This document shows, piece after piece, positions 10,590-21,700 of a stretch of 64,000 bases of DNA (position 1 is the stretch's first letter; each line of letters starts with the position of its first letter). The notes beneath the pieces were generated by a model that saw nothing but the letters and a program-made list of their open reading frames with translations, was not told the origin of the DNA and did no database searches. This DNA is from Coenobita brevimanus (taxonomy: Eukaryota > Arthropoda > Malacostraca > Decapoda > Coenobitidae): positions 37,085,322 to 37,149,321 of the forward strand of contig CM064732.1 of assembly GCA_032717465.1 (NCBI GenBank), in the 5' to 3' direction. The position numbers were made by a program, and so were the translations under genes.

Positions 10590-11446
10590 AAGTTTTTCTT
10601 TGCTATTATTCATGAGTCGAATTTTTCAAATTCGCAAGTACTTATTTGGATTCACAAAGCCTCTGTCTATTCAGCTATCAGGGACAAATATGGAGATCAG
10701 CCGTGTGTATAAGAAGGTCTCACTGCTTACTGAAGAACTTTGTTTAATTCGGAATAACGCCGAAACTGAATTCGAAGACTTTTTTTATATGACAGTGAAA
10801 GCTGGAGATGGAGAAGCGCCATTGATCGCTCCACGTACGACAGGACGCCAGACTTTGAGGTCTAACGCTGAAGCAGACACTCCTGAACAATACTGGCGGA
10901 GAACTATTTACATTCCCTTCACTGACTGCCTGACTGAGCAACTTAGTAACAGATTTTCAGGACGAGCTGCTTCTGCTGTGAAAGCAATCGAGCTGGTGCC
11001 TACTTATGTGAGCTTGCTCACATCAGATGAAGAATGCAATATCCATGAACAATGCCGAGATGATCTGCCGAATCCACCATGCTATTCTCAGGAGCGAGAC
11101 TCTGGAAACGGCACTGGGCAACAGAAAAATCGAAGCCACAAACTATATCTGAAACCCTTGAGAAGGTGTGTTCAGATGGTCTGCAGAAATTCTTCTCAAA
11201 CGTTGTGGTCATACTTCGCATTCTGCTTACTGTCTCCGCGACTAGTGCTAGGGTGGAAAGGGCTAATTCTGCCTTGAGATAAGTGAAGAATATATTCAGA
11301 AGTTCCATGAATGAACCTCGCCTCAATTCCCAGATTCTCATGTACATGCACAGGGACAGAAAACTGGATTATGACAAAATCATTGACATGTATGCTAGGA
11401 GACATCCTATACGTATGTTTTTCTTCAATCCATTGGGAAGCAAGTA
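10590..11446 (+). pseudogene. hAT transposase C-terminal half (P52rIPK/THAP12-like)
   Basis: The long frame 10600-11277 includes QYWRRTIYIPFTDCLTEQLS, a pattern I associate with THAP12/P52rIPK-type hAT proteins (cysteine/arginine-poor helical region before the dimerisation domain). A frame change near 11040-11200 leads to the hAT dimerisation block: LRILLTVSATSARVERANS, then FRSSMNEPRLNSQILMYMHR and RKLDYDKIIDMYARR, ending in a stop at about 11444-11446. The N-terminal zinc finger and first catalytic half are not found, and stops occur at the frame junctions. It lies within the CAGG-ended candidate element and is presumably its decayed transposase. Non-functional. Confidence 0.75.
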
Positions 11447-11699
11447 GATCCTGATATTGATTGCTCAATTTAATCGTTGAATATCAAGGTCCTACATATT
11501 GATATTGTGGATGTTGTGATCATGGAGATTGTTAATGTCGTAGTTTCATTATTCATTCACAATCTATTTCCGAAGTTGGTTTGGTCACACAGCATCCATC
11601 TGAAACATACAAGCAAACACAGTTCTAATGAAAGCCAAGCACGCTATCATCTAATCAAAAGGATTATTTGTTAGGGAGCTGGGTTGGCATGGTGCGTCA

Positions 11700-11708
11700 C
11701 CGCGCGCG

Positions 11709-11783
<75 letters not shown>
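11700..11783. repeat. (CG)n then (CA)n microsatellite
   Basis: About 9 CG units followed by about 33 CA units. Confidence 0.97.
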
Positions 11784-11785
<2 letters not shown>

Positions 11786-12107
11786 AATACTTCCGGTTGG
11801 ACATTGGACTGTGTACCCATTTTACCCCTGGATCTGAAAATGCTAATCACGTCCCCCTTTAATAAAATCCTGCATCCGGCCCTGGGCTTCCTAAGGAAAA
11901 AAAATATATCGTCCAGATGTTATCAAGAATATTAAGTGAAAGGTGTAACCATTGTGAAGGATGCAACAGAGTGTGCATTTAAAATTTTTATTGAAGGGGT
12001 TTTTCTTAACCTTAATCAAATAATCTAGAGCAGTGTTTTTCAAACTGAGGGCCACTAAAGGCTAGTATTAATAGCAGAATATATTTAGAAAATAATGTTT
12101 TTTTCCA

Positions 12108-12525
12108 GCCGCGACAGCGAAGATGGTATAGTTTTCAGTTTCTACCTGTGTGTCTGTTAGCAGGATAACTCGCAATCGCTAAAGATATCATCACAAAATA
12201 TTACAGGTGTGTAGTACGGAAAAAGATCGATCACGAATTCGAAATTGGTGAAAGTAGGTCAAGCTCTGTGCATCTGCTAGGATGATAACTTTGCAACCAC
12301 TCAAGATATCCTCAACAAATTTTACAGGTGTGTAATAGAGATGAAAATCTCCTATGAGTCATTGTTTTCAGTTTGCCTGTCTCTGTGTTTGTGTGTCTGT
12401 TAGCATGATAACTTCGCAGCCGCTCAAGATAACATCACAAAATTTTACAGATGTATAGTAGAGATGAAATTCTACGAGTTCGAAATTGGTGAAAGCAGGT
12501 CAAAGTCAAGGTCATATTCCGAGCC
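12108..12525 (+). repeat. Three imperfect units of about 120-150 bp
   Basis: Each has a CTGTTAGCAGGATAACT-like block, a CGCTCAAGATATCATCACAA-like block and AATTTTACAGGTGTGTAGTA, then GAAATTGGTGAAAGCAGGTC. The last unit runs into AGGTCAAAGTCAAGGTCA. The style resembles the repeats at 30530-31115 and 42060-42400. No coding content. Confidence 0.85.
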
Positions 12526-13096
12526 GCGCTAGATATGTATTGGCTCACGGCTGGTGTGATTCTCCCCTTAGGAGAGCCTTTAGTTTAAGTTCTTCTTAAT
12601 TTCTCTTGTCAGTGAAGATTTTGCTTTTCTGTTTATAGTATTTATATTCTGCCTTTGAGTGTAGTAATAATACCAGTACGGTACAATTTTATGGCTACAC
12701 AGGATATAAATTACGGTGCTAGTTTGTCACTTCCAACGGATTTGCTCAGATTCTATTAGTCAGATTCTTGCTGGGGACAGATGACAGGCGCTGGACTGAG
12801 TCACGGATATCAGGTGTTTGGCACATGCCAGTGTTTCATCGGCTGCACGAGTTTGGTTCCTGCCAGGGACAGGGGGCGGATGCTAGGCTAATTCACGGAT
12901 CTCAAGATAATGTTCTGTACATATCTCTGTTTCATCTATGTATAAGCAATGATCGGACCTAATGTTTTTAGTCTGGCGCAAGCTGTTATTATGAAACTAA
13001 GTGGACTGTATGTGTATCTTTTACGGGTAACTGCAGACATTTTATACATGTTTGAGTATTATGTATGTATTGTATAAATTTATATGTGCTTGCCTG

Positions 13097-13128
<32 letters not shown>

Positions 13129-13149
13129 AATATATATATAAATAAAAAA

Positions 13150-13205
<56 letters not shown>
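12526..13205. other. Gap with (CT)n and (AT)n tracts
   Basis: Nothing recognised except the (CT)n at about 13095-13128 and the (AT)n at about 13130-13205. ORF 12768-12962 has no motif. Confidence 0.6.
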
Positions 13206-13207
<2 letters not shown>

Positions 13208-13209
13208 TA

Positions 13210-14110
13210 CAGTCACTATTTTCGCGATATATACTCTCTTGAAATTTCGTTTCGCGATGGCAAGGGAATGTTTTTTCCTAGGAGTCTCGCGATTTTCCTA
13301 CGATTTTCGTGAGCCCCAGCATCTCCGCAGTCACTTGTTTTGAACCGACCATTGAGGAGATGTTGGAAACAGATGAACGAGTCAATGACAAAGAAGTTCA
13401 GGAACCCTTACCTGTCCCACCAGGTGAGCCAACATCTCTCCAAATCACAGACTTGCTGGCAACCATTGCTCGTTTGAAAGAGCAAATTGAGGAATGTGAT
13501 GGGTGAACAGCGATCAGGGACACTTTCCTCCCAGTGGTGGATAGACTTCTGGCTAATGACAAGGACCTTTTCAACGTCAGAGTTCATGCACGTCATCAAA
13601 CTCTGATAACATCATTCGTGTCCTCTTGTATTCAACAAGTCCAGGCCTTGGAGAACATACAGGCTGGGGAGGACGAAGGTGCTGTGGACGAGGACATTGA
13701 CGACATTGGGGAGCTTGATGAGCTCCCACTGGATTTTAAGAGCTTTGATGTTGAAGCATCGGGAAGTGGTGGTGTGGGGGACTCAAGTGTGGTGGCGGGG
13801 AGCAGTGAGAGGGCTGGTGGTAACTAACTACCGCTCCCAGCCTCGGAACTCATCTTCAAGCCCCATCAAGCAGTTCAGCCTCAGTATCAGTGTTAGTAAA
13901 TTCTTTGTTCAGTGGTATATTATATGTCTGTTTAACTGTATGTAATTTATAGTAGGGGTATTGTGTCATTAATGGGTAGCAAAGGGGGAATGAGGTGACT
14001 AACCCCGGAACCAATTACCACTTATAACGTGTAAAGTATACACAAGAATTTCACGAGTTTAAGTTTCGCGCCGCACTTGCGATACTAATTAGGCGCGAAA
14101 ATAGTGACTG
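13210..14110 (+). mobile_element. Tigger-type MITE with perfect 17-bp TIRs and TA target site
   Basis: The left end is CAGTCACTATTTTCGCG at 13210 and the right end is its exact reverse complement, finishing at 14110; TA lies immediately outside both (13208-13209 and 14111-14112). CAGT-starting ends with TA duplication are typical of pogo/Tigger elements. At 901 bp it is too short to be autonomous. Its interior keeps the 3' end of a transposase gene (see 13309-13827), so it arose by deletion of a full element. Confidence 0.9.
13309..13827 (+). pseudogene. C-terminal remnant of a Tigger-like transposase gene
   Basis: One reading frame of about 172 codons with a single in-frame TGA at 13504. 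It contains TIEEMLETDERVNDKEVQE, a helical segment with ARLKEQIEEC, then DTFLPVVDRLLAND, and an acidic tail (DEDIDDIGELDELPLDFKSF) rich in Gly/Ser at the end. There is no DDE core, consistent with the acidic, divergent C-terminal tail of Tigger-type proteins left in a deletion derivative. The start is not real; the frame is simply open from about 13309. Family assignment rests mostly on the surrounding TIRs and TA sites. Confidence 0.55.
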
Positions 14111-14112
14111 TA

Positions 14113-14988
14113 TTTCATTTTTGCAACATTCGTAGCCTTTCCTCCAACTTTCACTCTGTTGAGCACCACTTCTCCTCCTCTAAACCTCACCTTCTATTTC
14201 TAACTGAGACTCATCTGTCTGAGGCAACTGACAGCAAACCATTTTCTGTATCCTCCTACTTTCTCTATACTCATTTCAAAGCCAAAGGTGGCTGTTGTGT
14301 ATATATACGCAACGACTTATCTTGCTTTCGTTTTCCTGAACTCGATTCTTCTGAATTCTCTACACTCTGGCTTCGGCTTTCCTGTCATTCTCTGACTAAA
14401 TATATCTGTGCTGTTTACTTATCTCCTAATTCTACTGACTATCAAAAATTCTTCGACTATCTTACTTCTATGATGAAACACATTCTATCCATTTCTCCTT
14501 TCTCTGAAATCTCCATTCTAGGAGATTTCAATGTTCACCACCACCTTTGGCTCTCCTCTCCTTTCACGGATCCACCTGGTGAACAAGCCTACACCTTTTC
14601 TATCCTTAATGACCTAGAGCACCTTGTACTGCACCCTACCCATATCCCTGAATGCCTTGGAGAGAGCTCCAACATACTTCACCTCTTCCTTACAACTAAT
14701 CCTTCTGCTTACACTGTTAATCGTTTCTCTCCATTGGGCTCCTCCGATCACAACCTTATCACCTCAACCTATCCTATCTCTCTGGTACGGCCTGTGGACC
14801 CTCCAAAGAGACGTTGTCTGTGGCACTTTGAAGCTGCAGATTGGGAGGCCCTCAGGCAGTACCTCTTTGATTATCCCTGGAATGATTATTGCTCCCATGG
14901 CCGGGAGCCATCTGAGTGTGCCTTGCGCATTCCGGAGGTTATTCTATCGGGCATGGAAGCATACATTCCTTTCTCATACTTTGACTAA
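14113..14988 (+). pseudogene. LINE A endonuclease domain
   Basis: An open frame with the APE-type endonuclease landmarks in order: NIRSLSSNF at the start, LTETHLSE (catalytic Glu, near 14200), GGCCVYIRNDL, AVYLSPNS, ILGDFNVHHHLWLSS (catalytic Asp/Asn, near 14520), and the closing SPLGSSDHNLITS (SDH, near 14745). The first Met of the true ORF is lost upstream. The frame ends at 14986-14988 because of a +1/-1 shift; the continuation LTNARKPWFNHACSNA lies in the next frame and joins the RT region. All endonuclease landmark residues are retained, so decay is recent. Confidence 0.88.
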
Positions 14989-16960
14989 TGCAAGAAAGCC
15001 TTGGTTTAATCACGCTTGTTCTAATGCTATCCGCATCAAGAAGATGACCTATAAAAGGTACCGGAGCCAACCCACCCCTGAATTGCATCTTTCATACGTT
15101 TCTGCCCATAATCGTGCTAAGTCTGTTCTTCGCTCTGCTAAAAATAATTTCATCCGTACTAAATGCTCTCAACACTCCAACTCGAATTCTTCCCGCTCCT
15201 TCTGGCACCTTGCCAAAAACATTTCTAACACCTTTACCTCATCATCCTTCAATCCTCTTTTCTACTCTGATGGTTCTATAGCTATTTCTTCTACTGATAA
15301 AGCAGATCTCTTCACTCAGACTTTCTCCTCCGATTCCACCTTAGACGATTCCGGTGCTGTTCCTCCATCACTTCCCCCCTCTGACTTCCTCATGGCTGAC
15401 ATTAAAATTTCTTCAGCGGATGTATTTTCTGCCATCACAGGCCTCAGTACTAACAAGGCATATGGGCCTAATGGAGTCCCTTCTGTTGTTCTCAAGAACT
15501 GTGCTTCTGTGCTTACACCCTGCCTAGGCAAACTCTTTCGTCTCTGTCTATCAACTTGTACCTTTCCTTCTTGCTGGAACTTTGCTCTCATTCAGTCAGT
15601 CCAAAAGAAGGGTGACCATTCTCAACCCTCTAACTATCGTCCAATTACTTTAACATCCTGTATCTCAAAAGTTTTCGAGTCAATTCTTAATAGAAAAATT
15701 TTAAAGCATCATTCCTTTCACAACCTTCTTTCTGATCGTCAGTATGGGTTCCGTCAGGGACGCTCCACTGGCGATCTTCTCACCTACCTTTCAGACTCCT
15801 GGTCATCCTCCTTTCGGGACTTTGGGGAAAGCTTTGCCATTGCACTTGACATCTCAAAGGCTTTCGATCGAGTCTGCCATAAATCTTTAATTTCCAAGCT
15901 GCCCTCTTACAGTTTATATCCTTCTATCTGTGCCTTCATCTCTAGCTGCCTTTCTGGTTGTTCTATAGCCACTGTTGTAGACGGCCACTGTTCTTCTCCT
16001 AGATCTATTAACAGTGGTGTTCCTCAGAGCTCTGTCCTATCACCAACTCTCTTCCTTTTATTCATCAATGACCTTCTAAGCTGTACATCTAACCCTATCC
16101 ACTCATATGCTGATGACTCCACCCTTCTCCTTTCCATTCGGTTCCCGCAACGCCCATCTCAGCAGTTACTTCAACCAACAAGGGATGAGGCTATGGCACA
16201 CCTAATGTCTGACTTGGCTCGTATCTCTGACTGTAAAAATAATCTTGTTGTTTTTAATGTATCAAAGACTCAGTTCTTACACCTATCAACCCGACAAAAT
16301 CTTCCACAGGTGTACCCACTAATGTTTGATAATATTCAGCTTAATCCTGCACCATCCTTGAACTTACTTGGAGTTTCATTTACTCGGGACTTATCTTGGA
16401 AAGATCATATTACATCTCTTGTAAAATCTGCTTCCAAGAAAATAGGTGTGCTAAGCTGACTCTGTTCCTTCTTTACCCCTGCACAATTGTTGACTCTATA
16501 CACGGTTTTTTTCCGCCCCTGTGTAGAGTACAACTCTCATTTGTGGGGAGGTTCCCCACATACAGCTCTTCTCAATAGGGTGGAGTGAAAGACTTTTTGT
16601 CTCATTAAATCTCCTCCTCTTACTGACTCCCTACAACCTCTGTCTCTTCCCTGCACTGTTGCATCTTTATCTTTTTTCTATCGCTACTTCAATGGTCATT
16701 GCTTCTCTGAACTGTCTGCATGCATTCCTCCACCTCTTCAGCGGGCACGCAGCACCAGCCTAGAAGCAAACTCTCATTCCTTTTCTGTCCAACTCTCTAA
16801 TACAAGAGTTAACCGTTACTCCCATCCTTCACTTATGGAACAGGTCAACTCTGGAACTGTCCCCCTCTGTCTGTATTTCCTGCTTCCTATGATCTCCAGT
16901 CTTTCAAACGCAGTGTGTCCAGGCATCTCGAAATTAACGGATCTTGAATTTGGTTCTCTC
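14975..16960 (+). pseudogene. LINE A reverse transcriptase domain
   Basis: The frame open to 16459 carries RT motifs in order: ADVFSAITGLSTNKAYGPNG (finger region, near 15415-15475), VQKKGDHSQPSNYRPITLTS, DRQYGFRQGRSTGDLL, FAIALDISKAFDRV (first catalytic Asp, near 15845), SGVPQSSVLSPTLFLLFIND and HSYADDSTLLLS with the YADD box at 16106-16117. A TGA at 16457 ends the frame inside the thumb (VKSASKKIGVLS). The C-terminal tail continues in other frames to about 16960 ([10 protein letters not shown]). The catalytic motifs are intact but the frame is broken, so it cannot make the full protein. Confidence 0.88.
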
Positions 16961-17027
16961 TTCTATTTTGTTTCTCTTTTGAAAGGAACAGTTATTGCGG
17001 GCTTGTGGCCTTTGGTTCCTTCTTCTC

Positions 17028-17556
<529 letters not shown>

Positions 17557-17580
<24 letters not shown>
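17557..17580. repeat. (AT)n microsatellite
   Basis: AT dinucleotides directly after the SINE tail. Confidence 0.9.
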
Positions 17581-17684
17581 TGTGCCTGTTATAACACTTG
17601 TCTGTTTCTACTTGTTTGATTTAGTTGCCGTCTATTTCCCATGGTCTTCAATGATTATCAATGTTCCATAAATGCAAAGTACAA

Positions 17685-17725
17685 TTAGTCCAGGAGCCGG
17701 GTAGGGTCCACGTGACCCCACTCCC

Positions 17726-17761
<36 letters not shown>

Positions 17762-18161
17762 TTTGGCAGGCCCTAAATAATATGTTAAGTTTCCTTTATT
17801 GTAATATTTCAGCTTCATCTGTGGCTGCTCAAAAACCACATTTGTTCCTCGTCCGACATGAGGAATAATGACTTTCACATTAAAACCTAAAAGGATACAT
17901 TTTTTTTTTTTTATCATTTTGTTCTGTCCTATGTAATTTCACAGGATATAGGATACTTAAGTAGTGAAACATGTTCCATGGTGATGGAATAACACGTATT
18001 GGAAAATTGATCTTGCTTTCTTCATAGTAACCAGAAAAAATTGACCTCAATTTTAAATTGCCTTTAACGAATGTGACTTCCTGCATCACACAGAAATCTA
18101 TTGGAACTATCAATTTTAGCCAAAAATGACCCATACCTGTCTGCTTAAAATAACAATACCC
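17685..18161 (+). repeat. Left long inverted repeat
   Basis: Matches the reverse complement of 25555-26789 through its length: TTAGTCCAGGAGCCGGGTAG at the outer end, a T-run, GTTTGGCAGGCCCTAAATAA, CACATTTGTTC-TCGTCCGACATG, ACATGTTCCATGGTGATGGA, GACTTCCTGCAT, and the inner limit ACCCATACC...TAACAATACC. It has an uninterrupted TTAA at 17880-17883, the equivalent of the MITE insertion site in the right repeat. A 125-codon minus frame crosses it (18257-17880); the right repeat has stops in the same frame, so I do not call it a gene. Confidence 0.88.
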
Positions 18162-18733
18162 AAATAGCAGATCTGCAGAAGAAATGTGCTCCAGTGACCT
18201 AAATTTTTTAAATGAATTACATCTCCATGAATGTGATGAGCATTCACATTCACACAAAAATTATCTTTTCTCAGTCAGAGATAAAATCATAGTTACAGTA
18301 ATTGTTTTCTGAATTTATTCTTAAGTGAACTCTTAATATAACATATTCTTTTTGTGTAGGGAACAGTTAGACAGAAGGCAAGATTGAGAGTGTTTAGTTA
18401 TTTTAATCACAGCAGCCACTAGATATTTTCAGTGTACAGTACTTGTGTATTTAGGTTTAACAAATGTTTACTGTTTTATCAGTAATTCCTTTTCCAGGGT
18501 ATTTCTTTCATAAAACAATTTTACATTTGCATTCAAGTAGATTTCCTAAATGAAATGAAGTGCGTTGTCTGTAAACGGTATTGTCATTAATGCATATGTT
18601 AAAACAACAGAATAGACGCGAATGTACTGAACTTGGAAACTTTCAATTTTGTGCTCTCAGTTCTATTAGTAATAACAGATTTCTCCTAAAAACATACACA
18701 AAATTCATGATTAAATTAAGAGAAATGAAACAA

Positions 18734-21700
18734 CTAATCATCATCAGTGAATTCATCCTCTGACTGTACAGCATCTACATCTAATTCGTCACAGTTCAGC
18801 TCAGAATGAATCATAAAGTCAGCAGTGTCTTTTGGAATAACAGGTCCATTGAACCATCTAGGCTGAAGCCTGTTGTTTTCACCAATTACACATCCATTAT
18901 TAGGTGCTGCTGGAGGGATATTGGGTTCTGTTAGATAAGCACGCTTCCAAATGCCAACATGATAATTAACAAGTCGACAGTATTGTAGTAATACTCGTTT
19001 GCAGGGAAGCGATTGCCCTACGTTAACTGATGCTCCATTTCTGAGAGTACTGCCTCCTGGCTTGCATAAGATTTTTTGTCATTTTATTTCTCTCAAATCA
19101 TTAACTATATTCAAACGGGTGCATGTATCGTACAGAAGGCAATTGAGTTTTTTAGTTCTCACTCCTCTCCAAGGGCTACAAAAATAGGTACAAATTTATT
19201 GTCAGGCTGCAGGATTAATAGCTGTTTTACTTTCCCTCGTTCTTTGAATGCTAATGTACAGTCTGCTCCACTAAGGACATGCAAATCTAACAGTGCTGAA
19301 CGATACTCCATTGAATATTTGTGTACCAGTTCTGACATATTAATAATTCTTCTTCCAGTATCCAGGAGAACAGTTAATGAGAAATTGTCACTTAATAGAA
19401 GAGAATATGAAATATGTCACTATCACTTCCTCTGATGTGTACGTATTTCTTGCTTCGTTCCTTAGTAGTATACTTAGTATAGACGACAACTCGTGTATCA
19501 GTCTCCTCTTGGGATGAAGTCATTTCAGGGATTAGGATGGAGTCGGTTCTTTGTCAATTCGATTTCAGCTGATATGCTTTGCTTCCACTGATGAATATGA
19601 TGGGATGCAATTGAACGGAAGAGGTCTGCGGGTTGATTCCCCCTGAATTATGAACTTCTCCCCATAACCTCTCCGTTGTCTCTCAGCAGACTTAGGTGAG
19701 AGTTGGTTACACCTATCTGTGGTGAAGAGTACTTCTGATGATTTGGGTAGTGATTGAAAGATTCGCTGAAAGTCTTCATTGTAGGAGGAACATCGTTCAT
19801 GTTGTAGAGGCACGAATTACCATCTTGAATGAGGACGCAGTCCTCAGCACTAGGAAGCACAGCATCCTCCTAATCCTTAAGCATATAGTTCGTCATTTGT
19901 GATTTGTTAGTTTTGGCAAAGATTCCGTCCACTGTGGCAATGGATTGAGGGATCTCTGTGAGTGGGTAAGTCATTAATTCTAAAATATTCAGTTTCAGTC
20001 CAATTTCTTGAGATTTTATGAAAACCTCTAGCCACACTACTGGTAGCCTTGTACTGCACAGTTTTGCTCGAAGTTGATGTGGTATTTGTGATTCTGCTCT
20101 TACACACCATGGTTTTGAACTTCTTGCATTTAATAGGATCAAAGAAGGGCATAACTGTCCTTTTCGCTAGTCTCTCTTTTAGGAAATACTCCGTCTGAAG
20201 TTGGCCATTCTCTTCAGCATTTAATATATCCATGCAAACATTATTAGGCACTGGTGTTCCAGAGGAGAGGCAAATCAGCTGTCTTTGAATAATAAAAGGG
20301 TTGGCAAGGCTTTCTATGGCACTCATGAGAACTTTTTACCTTGCAGCTTATTTTTACTTATTTTGCTTGGCCACAGATCCTTGTGTTGACCGTCTTTTCC
20401 ATTATCTTCAGTCATGCCAACAGAGGACCAAGCAGCTTCCACGAACTCTCCTCGGGCATGTGTAGTCATGATGTGACGCTGGTAGGCCTCAGGGTTAGTA
20501 GTTATACCAATTAGGCCAATAGATGAAGTACCTGGACTTACTGTAGATTTTGTGTGTTACATGATAGTTTCCTCACATGTTTTGTCTGTTTGAGAACGGT
20601 TTCCTGGAATGTTTGATCGAGCCAGACTTATTATTCCGTTCCTCAAAAGCTGTATACCTCCATGGTGAGTGGTCTCCAAATTCTCAAGAAAAAAAAATAT
20701 ATATACATATATATTAGGAGACGTGCATAATTCTGTTGATTATATGCAAAGAATAAAGCAGGCATAATTTTAATGAAGGCAAGGCAAGGATCAAAGTCAT
20801 TGTATTTTGTTGCAGCAATCAAGTTTAAGAACACTCACACCTTGTCTACGTACATTACAAAAAGCACTGCAGTATTACCTAGTAAACCACCTTTGACCTT
20901 TTCTAGGAAACTGTTGTACTTTTAGATATGAAGTTGGAGGTATTTATCTGTCAAGGTGTCATTGAGTATATCATTTGTCAATGAATTAGTAAAACCTTTG
21001 AATATAGCTTTAACCCTTCATATGCCAGGTGGGCTCAGATGGACCCCAACACAGTTTGAAATGGTGCCATGTGGCTCCTTATTGTTTTAGGGATCTGGCG
21101 AACGACGACTGTTTGCCACGGTCGATTGTATAAGCATAAAAATTTTGAGTGAAAAAGTTCTTACAGTTCAGGAGTTAGGATGGCGCAAAGATCAAGGGGG
21201 GTCATCCGATACCCCACCTACTGTAGCATTCAGTGTAACATTTTTTTTTTTTTTCACATTCTTCATATTATTGACCATGTCACTGATATCTGAGATGTTC
21301 TACAGGCAGCGGGGGAGAATCATACAAGATCCTCCCATTTCTGATGTTGATAATGACATATTAGTGGGTTTTACTGAATGTTTACTAGATATGTAAATCA
21401 TTCAGGTTTTTCTGAAAAGACTGTAAATGTCAATCTTTTTCTGATTATGCAGTAAATGTCAGTCTAGTTTATTTCATTTGTAAATCATTCAGGGGTTTTC
21501 TGAATATAAATTTCAACCTCGTCTATGTTCTGAATATCGATTCAACCTAATTTTTCGAGTCATTTTATTTTCATGATTCTTTTCTATGATACTGCAACTG
21601 ATAATACATTTATTTTTTTGTTATGAGCATGCTGAACGAATAAGAATGATGTAACCTAAAACTATATGCCACATTAAACATTACACATGCAAACATCCAA

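Larger units (their letters stand above)
8206..11884. mobile_element. Candidate hAT DNA transposon with nested insertions
   Basis: The left end reads CAGGCGCGGATCCAGG (8206) and the right end, reverse complemented, reads CAGGGCCGGATGCAGG (ending 11884): 13 of 16 match, and CAGG-type ends of this form are typical of hAT elements. Between them lies a P52rIPK/THAP12-like hAT transposase remnant (10590-11446), which supports one element of about 3.7 kb. The flanking 8 bases (TGAGTCTT and GGCTTCCT) match only 4 of 8, so a target duplication is not convincing. A TTAA-flanked MITE, two minisatellites and (AT)n/(CA)n tracts lie inside. The 11885-12100 stretch downstream is unassigned. Confidence 0.5.

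Noticed and set aside
12032..12056. hAT terminal inverted repeat (CAGTGTTTTTCAAACTGAGG)
   Set aside because: It resembles mammalian hAT ends, but no matching inverted copy was found within range, so no element could be delimited.
17880..18257. 125-codon minus ORF across the left inverted repeat
   Set aside because: The homologous right repeat has stops in the same frame and no motif was recognised; kept only as part of the repeat.
19565..20142. Several overlapping minus ORFs treated as separate genes
   Set aside because: They are consecutive broken frames of the single multi-copy gene at 18734-23965.
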